Shown: positions 1 to 11,263 of the stretch, piece after piece
Layout of the letters: every line of letters begins with the position of its first letter
How positions within the stretch are numbered: position 1 is the first letter of the stretch
NCBI GenBank assembly: GCA_003586115.2
Contig: QVOM02000116.1
Coordinates: 38,012,128 to 38,076,127, forward strand
Length of the DNA stretch: 64,000 bases
Reading direction: 5' to 3'
From: Salvator merianae
Taxonomy: Eukaryota; Chordata; Lepidosauria; Squamata; Teiidae
Translations under genes and position numbers: made by a program
Notes under the pieces: generated by a model
The model's input: only the letters and a program-made list of their open reading frames with translations
Database searches by the model: none
Told to the model about the DNA's origin: nothing

Positions 1-999
1 ACCATCTCAAAACTGTTTACAAGAAAAGTATAAAAATAAAACTAGAGCACTAGAGTTTTCCTTTTCGTAACACAAATTTGCACTGTGTGCTTTTGCTCAT
101 GTACAGCTGAAACATCGTGACCTCCCTTGTATAGAGAGAAAACAGGCAAAGCCAAATTATGCCATTCCAGTATTTGGAAACTAGCAATTAAACTGGCAGG
201 GGAATCAGATTGGAATCATCATGCAAAACAAAGGACTTTTTTTTAACTATTAAAAAAATATTAAAACAGAGGTGGGAAGAGGCAGACAGACCAACCTACT
301 GGATAGAACATGTCAGAGAGTTGGTTTTATCACAAAGAAAGCCTGGTTTTGGGTAGCCACAAAGTGACACTCTGGAACCTGGAGCAGCAACAAGAACCCC
401 CTTCAGACTTTTCAGTGATCTTGCAGCTTCATTGTTGTTGTTGTTGTTTTAATTTGTCAAATGTTTCTAAAGAACAGGGGCCAACACTTTGATTTCCTCT
501 CCTTTCCTAGCTTAGATCCCTTTCCCTTCTTTATTAATGTTACAATCAATAACATAACCTAAGCAAATTAATGCAAATGCATTTATTGTGCAGGTTATAC
601 TGTCTCCAAAATTTAGTTTCTAAACATCTGAGAAGACAATAAATCTAGAAACAGCAATTAGTATGTTGTAATAACAGTGAATCAAAAACTGACAAACAGA
701 ATTAAGTACAGTACTTAGTCCGGTCTTCAAGTCTGTAGGATGAAGAATGGAATAAACAATGTCAGAATAATTTAATTCAGGACAGAGCAATTGAATTGCA
801 ATCCTTTCTTGTGCACGTTGTCAAAAATATTAAATATAAACACACACAAAGCAAAAGAAAGAAACCCATCATTGGAGAGACAATACAAACAAACAAATTA
901 AAGAAAAATGTTTCGCTTCAAATTCTTCTGCAAATCTGTCGATGCTTTATTTGGGAAAAACTGGTGTTTTTCTTCTGGAGACCCATGAAATTCTTCCTT
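1..999. other. AT-rich DNA without a recognisable gene
   Basis: No exon-like open frame, LINE or SINE signature is recognised here. A short GTT microsatellite lies at about 432-449. Short open frames are interrupted and start at non-ATG codons, as expected by chance. Confidence 0.6.
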
Positions 1000-1095
1000 G
1001 GGATTTTCCTCACTTACTTTTAAGCCGGTCTAGGAAGGGGTCCAGAGGTTTCCCTTTGGCATGGCGCACCAGCTTAAGGGGAGGCCCAGTCTAAC
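1000..1095 (+). mobile_element. MITE-like fragment, relative of the 3671-4055 element
   Basis: The stretch AAGCCGGTCTAGG-AAGGGGTCCAGAGG followed by CCAGCTTAAGGGGAGGCCC closely matches 3690-3765 (AAGCCAGTCCAGG, GGTCCAGAGG, CAACTTAAGGGGAGGCCC). The outer terminus (GGGATTTTCCTCACTTAC) is a degraded form of the GGACCTTTCTGCATTTACC end seen at 3671. No matching right end is identified, so the copy is truncated or its remainder has decayed. Confidence 0.55.
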
Positions 1096-2166
1096 TAAAA
1101 TGAATTTTAGTTCATTTAAAATTAACATACTGCCCTATTACCAAGGTCTCAGGGTGATGAACAAACAGTTAAGAACAGAGAACAATATCAGGGACATTAA
1201 ACATACTTAATTGGAACATAAAAACACAAAATAAAATGATCAAGGACAGGGCTGCAGGACAAGAAAACTGTTAAGAACCAAAGGCCTGACCAGAAAATAG
1301 TCCTGTGGTGTCAGTGGTCTTATAGTAAGATCAGCTGTTAATGGATCCCCCACTCATACCCACAGAAGAGAAAGTCAGGTCAGGAGTATGTCCTGCTCCT
1401 TGGGTTGGAGCCATGATGGATTGAGACTGTCCCATGGCTGTCATAGCAGCAAGAAAATCTTGAGGTGGACCACAGGAGTTATCTTCAATATGGAGCTTAA
1501 AGCCACCCAGCACCACCATGGAGGAAGACTGAACTACAGTCTCTGAGATCATCTCAGTCAAATTATGAAAGGAAGCTCATGGCAGTGTGGAGGACTGTAG
1601 ACAAGCAGCAAGCCCACTTTGTCTTTGCATCCCAACAACAGGTATAATACCTTGATCCCAGGGAGTGGGGAATTCCCAGACCAGGGATGCTAGCTGGGGA
1701 CTGGAAACAGACCTGGAGGAGCTCCAGGTTAAGGTTGGCACATGGAACTGCTGTAGCAGTCCACACGTCACTCTATGCCAAAGGACCAACTTCAGAATCA
1801 TTAATCCCAATTGGAAAAACATTGCCCCTTTCAGAGAGTGGGCTGGGCAGAGTCCACATTTAGAGTGGAGCCATGTGGATGCCCCATACCTGGCTGACCT
1901 TCTATCAGCCATTTTGGCACATATGGATGATGGCTGAGTCCTCAAATATTCAAACTAAACCATTAATGCTCATTTAAGAACATGAATATATTAGCTTGAG
2001 TAAAACTAACTCATCAGTGGTGCTTAACAGCAAAAGACTTAACTTTATATCCAGCACAGCTACCTTGTCACTGGATGGAACACAGTTTGCCGAAGTTTTA
2101 AAATGAGGGTTCCACTGGGCCCTTCTCCTGGTCCAGTGCAGACACAGCCTTTGCTACATCACTACT
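1096..2166. other. No gene recognised
   Basis: Moderate-GC DNA at about 1330-1945 holds overlapping short open frames on both strands, none of which resembles a known protein. The segment 1835-1925 ends with GCCATTTTGGCAC, a phrase also common in the MITE group of this window, so an older element may be buried here. I cannot define its ends. Confidence 0.45.
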
Positions 2167-2170
2167 CTCA

Positions 2171-2494
2171 GGGTGCCTCCAGACGTGGACTAAAACCTCT
2201 GATTTTCCCAGGACTATGTTGGGAATGCTACAAGTAATTGTGGCATTCCCAATATAGTTCCAGGTCAGATATCGAAGTGATATCCTATAATATCGCTGTT
2301 ACTGGAAATCCAGCAACATTGCCAGATTTCTCATAACAGCTATTGCTTGGCTGGCTTCTGTGTATTTACAAGAGAAATTATAACAAAAGGAGCCAGCAGA
2401 GTTAAAAGTCCGTGTCTGGAGGGGGCAACAAGAGGCAATTGTGGGATCTTCCCTAGATCCCATGATTGCCTCTTGCCATCTGGAGGCACCCCCA
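2171..2494. mobile_element. MITE with GGGTGCCTCCAGA inverted ends
   Basis: The left end GGGTGCCTCCAGACG is mirrored by the right end CATCTGGAGGCACCC. An internal hairpin is formed by GCAAGAGGCAATTGTGGGATCT-type sequence near 2430 and its complement AGATCCCATGATTGCCTCTTGCC near 2455-2478. Flanking triplets are TCA and CCA, a possible decayed 3-bp target duplication. The element at 10825 has related ends and the same CAAGAGGCAATTGT interior, so this is a dispersed family. There is no coding capacity; it would depend on a transposase supplied elsewhere. Confidence 0.7.
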
Positions 2495-2499
2495 GAATC

Positions 2500-3670
2500 C
2501 TTTGGCTTCAGAAATTTGACCTGATTATTATCTCTCCTGCTTGTATCGATTTATCTGCAAGTTTTCATCTGGATAGTTATCTGTGACCTGAGTTTATTTT
2601 TAGTCAGTTCACAGCATTCTGATCAGGCAGTGTGTCCAGAAGCCCATATGATTGGTTTCTGGACCCCAAAAGATGGCACGGAGTAGTTCTGCACTTCAAA
2701 AAACCCAAAGAGGCACAAAGCACTTTATTTCTGAAGACGGTAAGTTGGCCAGTAAGGACATAATTCTTGCATCCTTGACAGACGTTCCAGGCAATATACT
2801 TTCCCTTATCATTCAGATTTTGATACAAACCAATCCATAGGCCTTACCACACACTAACAGATAGCGCCCGTGTGGCTAATGGAGCATTCTTTGTTTTTAT
2901 GTTTCCCTAATATCTTAAGCGCCCCATCCTAGGCTGTATTATGTTGTCCGTGAACCTTATGATTACAAGCCAAAGGAAGCCTGCATGATATTTAAAGCTC
3001 TTGTCTGGAAGCTGATAAGAGAGTCTGGATTGCCTAAACTCTTTAAGTGCTAAATGTCAGATTGGAATTTGGGCTGCCACAGCTGAACAATGTATGCTAT
3101 TTAAAAATGCCTGCTTAGTCCACTTAGGAGGCTCTTAGATCTAATGCTGGGGTATTTGAACAGGGTAATAGCTTGCTTTTAAAAGTCATCTTTCACAATC
3201 TAATAATCTCCTTACTATTCAAACATGACTTGCATTAGGTTGTGTTTCTGTGGCTGACAGAAACAATGGAGCAAAGTCCTGAAAAGCTGTAAAGAAGTCT
3301 TTCAGAGTGTACCTAGACTGAAATTACTGTAGAGCACCAAGCGTATGCTTGTGCAACATCCTCTTCCTAACCCCCTAGCAGAAAATTTCTTAGGCACCAA
3401 TGTGCAATCACCAAGGAAATGGTGTCTGCCATTTAATACACTCAAGCCCAGAACTGTTGTGAGTGCTTGGCTCATTTTTAGCATTGTTTCCTTCCCCCCT
3501 GACAATGAAGGGAAATGCCAGCTCTTTGGGAAATGTTGGCATTTTCCCTCTTGGTCTCCCAGGAGGACATCAGACTTCCTGGCAACTGCTCTCCACTGTC
3601 CTTGTGGATTGTGTCAGCGAAGGTCTGGGACTGTAAAGTCTGCGTGCCAAAGTGTTCCCTGGGAGGCTAA
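2500..3670. other. No gene or clear repeat recognised
   Basis: AT-rich sequence with no strong splice-site pair, conserved-looking open frame or repeat signature that I can identify. Confidence 0.5.
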
Positions 3671-4055
3671 GGACCTTTCTGCATTTACCCTTAAGCCAGT
3701 CCAGGAAAGGGTCCAGAGGCCTCCCTTCCACACGGTGAACCAACTTAAGGGGAGGCCCTGCCCCTTGCTAGCACACTGTGTCCACACTGGATGCAGCATA
3801 GTCCAGCCTTGGTGGTCAAAATGGCTGCCTAGACTGGGATGCCAGTAGATTGTTTTAACATATCTACCGGTGGTACAAGAGCCTCTAGAATGGAACAGGG
3901 AGGGCCTATTTTGATGGTGCATTAAATTGCACTGCCAAAAAGGGCACCCTAGGGTTCTGAGGCTAGGAACTAAAATTCTCAACCATAGCAGAATCTGGAA
4001 GCTGACCCTAAAGATCATGTAAACTTTGGACCCAGCATGAGGGCTATCGGAAAAG
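3671..4055. mobile_element. MITE, GGACCTTTCTGCATT-ended family
   Basis: The left end is GGACCTTTCTGCATTTACC. The right end near 4036-4055, CTATCGGAAAAGGGGC, is a weak inverted match. The interior shares phrases with 1000-1095 and with 34053 onward (GGTCCAGAGG, AGGGGAGGCCCTG, CCAGTAGA). The run GGGCACCCTAGGG near 3940 matches the arm of the hairpin at 13739. No transposase is encoded. The open frames across it on both strands have no recognisable homology. Confidence 0.6.
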
Positions 4056-4071
4056 GGGCATTATAAATAAA

Positions 4072-4104
<33 letters not shown>
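4072..4104. repeat. (CAT)n microsatellite
   Basis: About eleven uninterrupted CAT/ATC units. On the minus strand they produce a run of aspartate codons in a chance open frame; this is not a protein. Confidence 0.97.
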
Positions 4105-5175
4105 GTAACAGCCTTCCAAGGGTAGAAGGCTTTTTCTGAGACAGTGGAGATGTTTCTGCTGCCGGAACTGCCTCAGTCTGGCCAAGTCCTGCAGGAACAG
4201 GCCAACCAGATAAGTGCATAAATGACATAAGCTTGGCCCATTCCTGTTGCCTTCGTGTGGATATGCGGCAGTGGAAGAAGTTGCACTGGAAACTATCTAC
4301 TTCTGGAGCTGTTTCCAGGCACACAGCTCAACTCTCCCTCGCCCTGGCCTGCAACAACAGAGCCCCGGGAATTATTGTTCCACAACTCTGAAGGTATGCT
4401 AAGATGTGGTGGTTGTCAAGCAGACATCCACAATCATGCTCCGTGGAGTCTTATGGATGATTTTGATTTATGCTTAATGAAGGTATGTGACTATGCATGT
4501 TTGTGTTACACTATGGCTTTAAAATTGATAAGGTTAAGGCCCTGTGACTTTGACAAAAACCTTCTAGCTGCTGAAAAATCTGGTGGGAAAGAACATCCTG
4601 ACTGTACAACTTAAATAGTGACAAGATAACAGTTCAAATAGACATACGTGCACATTCAAGCCATGAAGAACAAAGATTTATTATGAGCATCTGGCTCTCC
4701 CACTTGATTTACAAGGCCTTCCTAGCTGTTACATTTAAATAATCAAAGAGTTAGCTGCGTTATCTCTTGTTTTCTCATGGTTGTGTAAATTCTTTTACTT
4801 TACAATGTATATCAGTTGCATGTGCCTAGTTGCTTCTGCTCATAGAAAGATCCAAGCACTGAGCATGTTGTTTACGGACAGATGTTTCTGGAAGCCTGGA
4901 ATCTCTAAAATCTGATTGGTTGACTTGCATCTTGTAACATTTTATTGCCCGTCCATTCATCCTAGTCCCTTTAAAACCAGTTACCAAAAGCCTTGTCTTT
5001 AGCTTATTCCTTGTGAGTAAACCCCACGTTCATGGTTATATATATTTTCAATAAATTCTTGAAGTTTTACAATTGGCTACCTTGAAAGTATTCCTTTAAG
5101 GTAAATATTTGTGCCTTTACAACATTAGTCTCACCCCATTCCTGGCTCAATTGGCAAGAAATGTTCTCTGCATCA
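4105..5175. other. No gene; possible decayed LTR signals
   Basis: The ordered signals ATTGG (4915-4919), TTTAAAA (4970-4976) and AATAAA (5050-5055) resemble the U3-to-R layout of an LTR. I could not find TG/CA ends with matching flanks, so an LTR is not called. Confidence 0.35.
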
Positions 5176-5560
5176 CATTCATTCATTCATTCATTCATTC
5201 ATTTTAAGAATTTATATCCTATCCTTCACCAAGAGGTCCCAGGGCAGTTCACAATTATAAAAAGATAAAATATATAGAGTGCTCATATTTAAAATATAAT
5301 CCTCCCTCCTTCCCTGGACAATACCCAGAGGAAGGCCTCATCAAAGGCCTGGGTGAAGAGGTATGTTTTAGTGAGGTACCAATAACCGTATAAAGTAGGT
5401 AGCTGCTGAACCTCCAGAGGGAGGCTATTTCAGAGTCTGGGAGCCATCACAGAACAGGCCCTCTTGCATGTTTCTGCCCCTTGCATTTCTGAGAGAGGAG
5501 GAACTACAAGAAGACCCTCTCCTTGAGATCTCAGTTGCTGTGGTGTGTGGTGCAGAAGTT
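5176..5560 (-). mobile_element. L2/L3-like LINE 3' end
   Basis: On the minus strand the order is a decayed C-terminal coding end, a short 3' UTR and an (AATG)n tail, seen on the plus strand as (CATT)n at 5176-5204. The coding remnant reads NSLPLEVQQLPT followed by LTKTYLF, matching the C-terminal signature (LWNxLPxEVRxxPTLxxFRxxLKTHLF) shared by the LINE ends at 35290 and 43340. A stop replaces the usual tryptophan before NSLP. The phrase CCAAGAGGTCCCAGGGCAG next to the tail is typical of this squamate family. 5'-truncated and dead. Confidence 0.8.
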
Positions 5561-6312
5561 ACCCCTGATTCCACAGCAGTGCCACACCAGCACTTTATAT
5601 CATTGTCTAGCAGGGTGCAAATATGACCAAACAAGCCAGTGTTCTGCCAGCAGGGATCTGACAGATGCCAGGATAGTGAAAATATGCCCGTGTTTTTAAG
5701 GAAGTGCTTGAACTTCTGCACTTTCTTAAATCCAGTATTTGGGGAGAAAGGGCAGCAGAAGACCAACGTAACATCAGGCCTGTTTGCTAACCCCATGCTC
5801 TGCATGGGCTAAATGTTGGCTTTTTAGCATTTGGCAGTTTCTATAATTTAGATATGTGCCCACCTTACTGAGTCAGAGGTAGTTCAGTGTGTGATCCACA
5901 GATGCCAGCTGCCTGAAATGGTAAATGTCACATATTCATTAAATGATTCATTCCTGCATTTATTTCTATTAGCGCTGGCACAAGAGGTGGGGTAGGGAGC
6001 ACAGCTGTGATGATGTCTTGGCATTAACTACTTACACCTCGACTTTGATGCAAAGTACATCAAAGTGCAATGGTGATTTGGGGGCCAGCCCCCCCCCCCC
6101 AAAGAGCTGAAAGGTGATTTGCTGCATGTCTTCAAAGTTCTTAACATGTGGTAACTTCTTCTTTTATCTGTCACAAAAATGCTTACTTCTGATTTGAATC
6201 AAATAATGATTTGCCACACATTGTCCACATCAAAGACAAACAGCATATCACCACTCAGCCCTTCCAGTGACTTTCCCGGCATTAGTTGCAAATGTCAGAG
6301 TGTGATTTGTGT
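5561..6312. other. No gene recognised
   Basis: Contains a 12-C homopolymer at about 6089-6100. Nothing else could be assigned. Confidence 0.5.
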
Positions 6313-6317
6313 AACTG

Positions 6318-6955
6318 AAGACCCTTTCTGCACTGGGCCTTATTCTGGGTTATATCTTGGAATAGAGACCAGTCATCCTATACTGGTGCAGACTACAACA
6401 GGCCCCACCTGGGCCTGGCGTAGTCTGGACAAGCAAGTGAATGGCAGGTCCTTATTCTGAGATCTTAGGCCTGTTCACACTTTAGTGCTAGTGAGATCTG
6501 GATGCTCACTAGGACAGTGCACTCATAGTGTACAGAAGCCCTAGTGTCCTGCAGCAACTACAGCTGCTCTCAAACACTACTAGCTGTGAACAGCAAAATT
6601 GTTGTCCACAGCTGTACCAGAAGCAGCTGGACTGCTCTCAGTAAGCAGCGTTTGCACCTGCTTCCGGCTGTGAATGCTGGAAGCCACAGTGTGGCTGTAC
6701 CTGTGCAGTCACGCACAGTGTTCCTGGTCACCATGGTGGCAGCTGGACATTTCCACAGCTGCTGTCTTGGCAGGTGGCTGGCATTCACATTGCGAATGCA
6801 GGAGACCCGGTTCTGGACTGTTCCAGCCCTTGCAGTGCAGATGGCCACTACACCACCGTGTCTGGCCCAGTTTGGAATGTTACGAATCTACCATTCTAAG
6901 CTGAAAAGTGTGAACAGACCCCTCATCTGGAATATGGACCAGCACAGAAAGGGCC
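6318..6955. mobile_element. A-family MITE (CCCTTTCTGCACTGGGCC ends), interrupted
   Basis: The left arm at 6320-6465 runs ACCCTTTCTGCACTGGGCC through GGCAGGTCCTTATTCTGAGATC. The right arm resumes at about 6923 (TCATCTGGAATATGGACC) and ends CACAGAAAGGGCC at 6955. The two arms are inverted copies, as in the uninterrupted relative at 40904-41085. The interval 6468-6922 is a second, unrelated MITE that landed in the right arm. AACTG occurs just outside both ends (6313-6317 and 6956-6960), though the left copy is separated from the best terminus by two bases. Nonautonomous, no coding capacity. Confidence 0.8.
6468..6922. mobile_element. MITE with GGCCTGTTCACACTT ends, nested
   Basis: The left end GGCCTGTTCACACTTTAGTG and right end AAAAGTGTGAACAGACCCC are inverted repeats. 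The flanking triplets are TTA (6465-6467) and TCA (6923-6925), compatible with a 3-bp T-N-A target duplication. The interior is nearly the reverse complement of 37100-37407, including TGGTCACCATGGTGGCAGCTGGAC. An element with related ends lies at 29005-29500. Open frames on both strands are by-products of moderate GC. Confidence 0.8.
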
Positions 6956-7699
6956 AACTGCTGCCTTCCCCTGCCCCCTGACATGAACTTCCACTGATGC
7001 CTTTCCTACTTTCTATGAAAAATCCTCAAAGGACTGGCTTTACACTGCAAAATTGTAACATCATCATTTTAAAGTATTAGAAGAGATTGGAAGAGAACGC
7101 CTGAAATGGCCGGATCTAGAAAAATAAACTCTGCTGTGCTGTTATCCTATGGCATGTTTGTCTCATCTGCATATAGTGTGACCTGCTTCTGAGTTAACAT
7201 GCTTCAGTTTGTGCTGAATGCCATTTTATAGCTCTCCATGCATCCAGCTTCTCTAAACGGTGTAAGAATAATATGCACCAGCTGTAAGGGCTGGAAAGAA
7301 AAATTGCTGCAGAGTAGAAGCCAAGATGGCCATCAGCAGTTCCAGAAGTGTGAGCTAATTAGTTTGGCATGTTGGGCACATTCATTATCACTGTGCTGTC
7401 AGAAGGAAAAAAAACCCAGCAACCAACAGATACTCAGTTCAGAGTTTATATACATGTATATATATGAAATATCCCTAAACATGTTTTGTTTGAATTATTC
7501 CACACGGTCGTTTCTTTATTTCATGCAAAGTCAAATAATTCTGTCAAGGGAGGGGGAGCCTAACAGACATGAATTGGAAATGTGCTTAATCTACAGGATG
7601 GTCTTCAGCACACCATGTACTCAAGGCAGCAATTTTGTGTCCAACTCCCAGAGTTGGTAGAACAGATAAGAACTAAGAACTGCAAATGGCGGCAGGATT
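6956..7699. other. No gene recognised
   Basis: Unique-looking DNA with short open frames only; no repeat family identified. Confidence 0.5.
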
Positions 7700-7759
7700 G
7701 ATCCACGTAGGGAAGGGATGGAATGCATTCATGCAGTGGTGTGATGTCCACAAGCTACT

Positions 7760-8000
7760 AGCTGTGTATGTCAAGATCAAATCTGGGGATACCCCAGTTT
7801 TGATCATGACAGAGGGGGAAAGGGCAGCCTTCCTTCTCCGCCATCACAGCCACAGCAAGGGTGTTCCCATCTTTGATCATGGCAGCTGGAGGCAGGACTG
7901 TCCCTCCCCACCATCAGAATCAAGTGAGGGAATCCCTGGCTTTTTATCCTGATAACAGGGGGATTGCTGGACACTAGGCAACCACAGAGGAGACCAGGAA
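7760..8000 (+). repeat. Dispersed repeat copy, inverted relative at 15960-16160
   Basis: The phrases GATCATGGCAGCTGGAGGC, CACCATCAGAATCAAGTGAGGGAATCCCTGGC and TTATCCTGAT here resemble the reverse complement of 15960-16160 (GGCCATGATCTTGATGGCTGGAG, ACCATCAAGTCTGAATCCAGGGAATT). The match is imperfect and the ends are not defined, so the class is unknown; an old MITE is the simplest reading. Confidence 0.4.
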
Positions 8001-9165
8001 CACGGCAGAGGGGGACCAGTAAGTCTTCTTGAGTAGCCGCAGCACTGGGGCAGGACGACCACAGCGAGGACAGAGCTGTCCTAAGAGCTCTGCAAAAAAA
8101 AACAACAGCTCTGCATTTCAAGTGCTGTAGCAGCACTTGAATCTGCATGGCAGGGGAAAGGCGTGGTGTTCATGCAGAAGTTGCTCTCTTCTTGCATGTC
8201 AGTTGTGAGATGAGGAGGCAGTGCCCTCATGGTGCATTGGAAGCTCCATAAATGCACTATGAAGGTCATGCCAGAGAAGAGCTCCAACAGTGGTAGCACG
8301 TCTGATGCCTTCTCTCGCATGCATTTTGTTTCTGGATAGCCATTGTCAACTTGATCTCCTCCAGATGTTTTTGGACCTCCATTGCAACCAGGCATAACCG
8401 ACACGGTAATGATCACTATAATTTATTTAAGTTGTGATCCAAAACTTGCAGAACATGCCTTTAGTGAGAGTTATGCTAGCCCATTGCTCAAAGGAAGTTC
8501 ATGGCTGTATTTAGACAGGGCAGATGAAAGTTGCAGCTCCACAGAAGGGATCATGGGGAGAAGTAGACAGGGCAAGCTACCAGCAAGAACTCCCTCTAAT
8601 TTCATTTTCTTGAACTGTGTTTCTCTCAAGTTAGGATGGTTCAAGTGAGGATTTCCACTGACACCTTGCCATGCTCTTTTGGTGCCAATCCACATGTGGG
8701 CAACAGGACCTGTGGCCAGTGATCCAGAGTGCACATGGAAATACCTGGAAGCAGTGTACAACAGTTGACCATTGCCATCTGAAGTCTATGCAGTGGTGCC
8801 CTCTTTGGTCTGTTGCTCTGGGACTTCAAAGAATGCAAAGCAACATATGCTGGTTTTCAGCATTTCTGAACCACCTGTGAGTGCTAGCCACCACTGGCTA
8901 CCAGGATGGTGTAACATGGGATGTAAAATATTCCATATGAAATGCATTTCATACACTGACAATCACTTTTCACATAATTACTTAAAAATGGACCCCCCCC
9001 CATCCCATTCCATCAATCATAGGCAACATTCGCCTGGACCTTCTGGACTATGCCAGCAGTGTGCTAGGGAAGGCATGGTCTCCTTTGGCACACAGTGGCT
9101 ATAGAGCCTCTATGTCTGATCCTCTCCGAGGTGCAGAATTGGCATCTGGGAGTGCCTTAGCAGCT
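8001..9165. other. No gene recognised
   Basis: Contains a short relic near 8359-8385 (CTCCAGATGTTTTTGGACCTCCATTGC) of the GATGTTGTTGGACTACAAC repeat type and a C-run near 8993. Nothing else is assignable. Confidence 0.45.
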
Positions 9166-9203
9166 CGCCAGATGTTATTGGACTCCGACTTCCATCAACC
9201 CCA
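9166..9203 (+). repeat. GATGTTGTTGGACTACAAC-type palindromic repeat relic
   Basis: GCCAGATGTTATTGGACTCC-GACTTCCATCA is one arm of a short palindromic repeat whose complete copy is at 52709-52826. The partner arm is absent here. Confidence 0.6.
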
Positions 9204-9882
9204 ATTATCACAATGAGTAAGACAACATCCAAAGGCTAATCACTGCTGATACAGTACATTGAATCGTAACTTAGGGGTGGGTGGGGCTTTACAATGCTCC
9301 CTTTTCTCAAAGACACTGCAGTACATGCCCTTATCCACCCAGATCACCTACTGTTGTTCTTTTGATCTCACTAGACACCATCACTTATTTGACATCAGTT
9401 TGGCCACTATGAGTTTGGGATTTTCAAGTATGTGAAGAAGATAGATATGTCAGTAGCCCAGACACAAAGACCACAAGGGTGGTGACGTGGCAAAACTCTA
9501 GATGGAAGCATGGGCTTCCTCCTACAAAATTGTGCTTCAGTCTGTAACAGCAGTGATGGCATTCTATGGCAGAACCAGCCAGTTGGTGGAAAAAGGTCAA
9601 GGCTCTGATTGGAACCTCTCTATTGATGTTTCCAAATTGCAGTGGATCAAAGTCCAGTTCAGTAGGATGAAAGCAAAGCTCTCTCTAGGAGAGAAAACCT
9701 CCCCTACTGCCTTCAAGTAGTGTCTCACGACCCACCATTGAGTAGAGGACTAAGATAAAGCACTGGCCCAATCCTTCTGAATGTGATGGTGGCTTTTAAG
9801 TGAACACAGAGAAAGGAGGCCTGGCTCAAGGCATTTTGGTACCCCAGTTTGATACACTACATTGGGAATACTCAGTTGGGCC

Positions 9883-9920
9883 CCTCCAGATGTTCCTGGA
9901 CTACAACTCCCAGCATTCCA
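9883..9920 (+). repeat. GATGTTGTTGGACTACAAC-type palindromic repeat relic
   Basis: CTCCAGATGTTCCTGGACTA then CAACTCCCAGCATTCC is a well-preserved arm of the same short palindromic repeat. The core ACTACAACTCCCAGCATT agrees with the familiar consensus of this dispersed vertebrate repeat. Confidence 0.7.
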
Positions 9921-10148
9921 TTCCTAGCATTCCATGTCAGCCCTTCATGGATGTGCTCTACAAGCTACTGTTCCTCTTAGCCATGCTGTATTTTGTGTTA
10001 TTCCCGCAAACGAGTTAATGAGGGGAAGTTGCTATGGATGGGTGGACATTTTAATGACATTAATATACTGTACTTTTGGCAAGAAGCAGGATGTTTATAA
10101 AAGTTCTGGTTGTCTTATGCTTAGATCTGCTCTCCTTGCTGAACTTTG

Positions 10149-10167
10149 ACACACACACACACACACC
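10149..10167. repeat. (AC)n microsatellite
   Basis: About nine AC units. Confidence 0.95.
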
Positions 10168-10824
10168 AGAACGCATAAGTTGTTCTCTGCTTTCATTGGA
10201 AAACGCTTATGTTGTTGGTGAAAAAGATAAAGAGTTCATTTTCAGAATTATGGCAAGAGATGTCCAATAACAGAGCTCCAACTCACATTTGACTGACTCC
10301 TATTGCAGCAATTAACTCTTTATAATAAATGACAATGTTCATTGACATATACTTCACCAAATCAAGGGACATCCATAAAACCAGCAGTGTTTAGACACAG
10401 GTCAATTAGAATCCTGAGTATCTTTGACCCACATGTCAGCCTCATTCCAAAGGGCACAGTTTTGGCTTATTTATTGCAGTGAAATCATTCACAGTTATAT
10501 ACTGCAGGCTAACCCATGACAGCTATTAATTAGTGGCAATGTAATGGAAAGGGGAAACTAGTTGCTGTTCTGACGGGGGGGCTGGGGGAGGAATAAATAT
10601 ATAGTGGTATTGGATCAAAAACACCTGAAGAGGCAGTTTTCTGCATGTAAAATTATTGAAGTAAATATTTTCTGGTGACCATTCAAGTTCATAAAGTCAT
10701 TGCAGAATGGCCTTCTTTCTGAAACACTCAGGTATGTTGGCATCTTGAGCCAACACTCACAAACTTTGACTGGGTCCTGATTCTGATTGCAAAATCTGGG
10801 CAGTCAAAGGTTTAAGCAGACTGA
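10168..10824. other. No gene recognised
   Basis: AT-rich sequence without identifiable repeat or exon signals. Confidence 0.5.
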
Positions 10825-11260
10825 GCCTGCCTCCAGACAGGCCTAAACCATGGAATTATCTTGGGGCAATATTGAGATTGCCACACTGGGATATCCCAAC
10901 GTAGCCCTGAGATATAAAGGGGAAATCCCACACTATCGGTGTTCCAGGAAAAAAAACTCCCAACCCAGTTTTTCCCAGAGTAACGATATGGGCTTACCTG
11001 TTTGAATGCTTGCTCTGGGAGCTGCCATCTTGAAAATGGCCACTATGCATGTGTGGGGGCTGGTGATCACCACTTCCAGGTATTTTGTGCCATCAAAATA
11101 CCAGAGGTATGTGCCACACCATTCCAGGAGCAAGCACCCAGAGAGGTGAGAACCCATGCTTGCCCTGTGATTTTGCCCTGCCTTCCGTCAGGGACGGCAA
11201 GAGGCAATTGTAGAATCTAAACAGGATCCCACATTTTCCTCTTGCTGTCTGGAAGCAGCC
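10825..11260. mobile_element. 436-bp MITE with 3-bp TGA duplication
   Basis: The ends GCCTGCCTCCAGAC and GTCTGGAAGCAGCC are inverted repeats. TGA is present immediately outside both (10822-10824 and 11261-11263), giving the clearest target-site duplication of the MITE set. The interior shares CAAGAGGCAATTGT and GGATCCCA with the element at 2171. A 3-bp T-N-A duplication is typical of PIF/Harbinger elements; the superfamily call is inference because no transposase is present. Confidence 0.8.
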
Positions 11261-11263
11261 TGA

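Noticed and set aside
3345..3848. 167-codon plus-strand open frame
   Set aside because: It crosses the left boundary of a MITE, lacks coding-like composition, and overlaps an open frame on the other strand.
4061..4324. Minus-strand open frame with a poly-aspartate run
   Set aside because: The run is a (CAT)n microsatellite, and the remaining residues have no homology.
4727..5121. Second solo LTR
   Set aside because: Promoter and poly-A-like signals are ordered correctly, but none of the TG/CA boundary pairs I tried gives matching flanks.
6544..6981. 145-codon plus-strand frame with an overlapping minus-strand frame
   Set aside because: Nearly all of it is interior and end of two nested MITEs; the frames are side effects of their composition.
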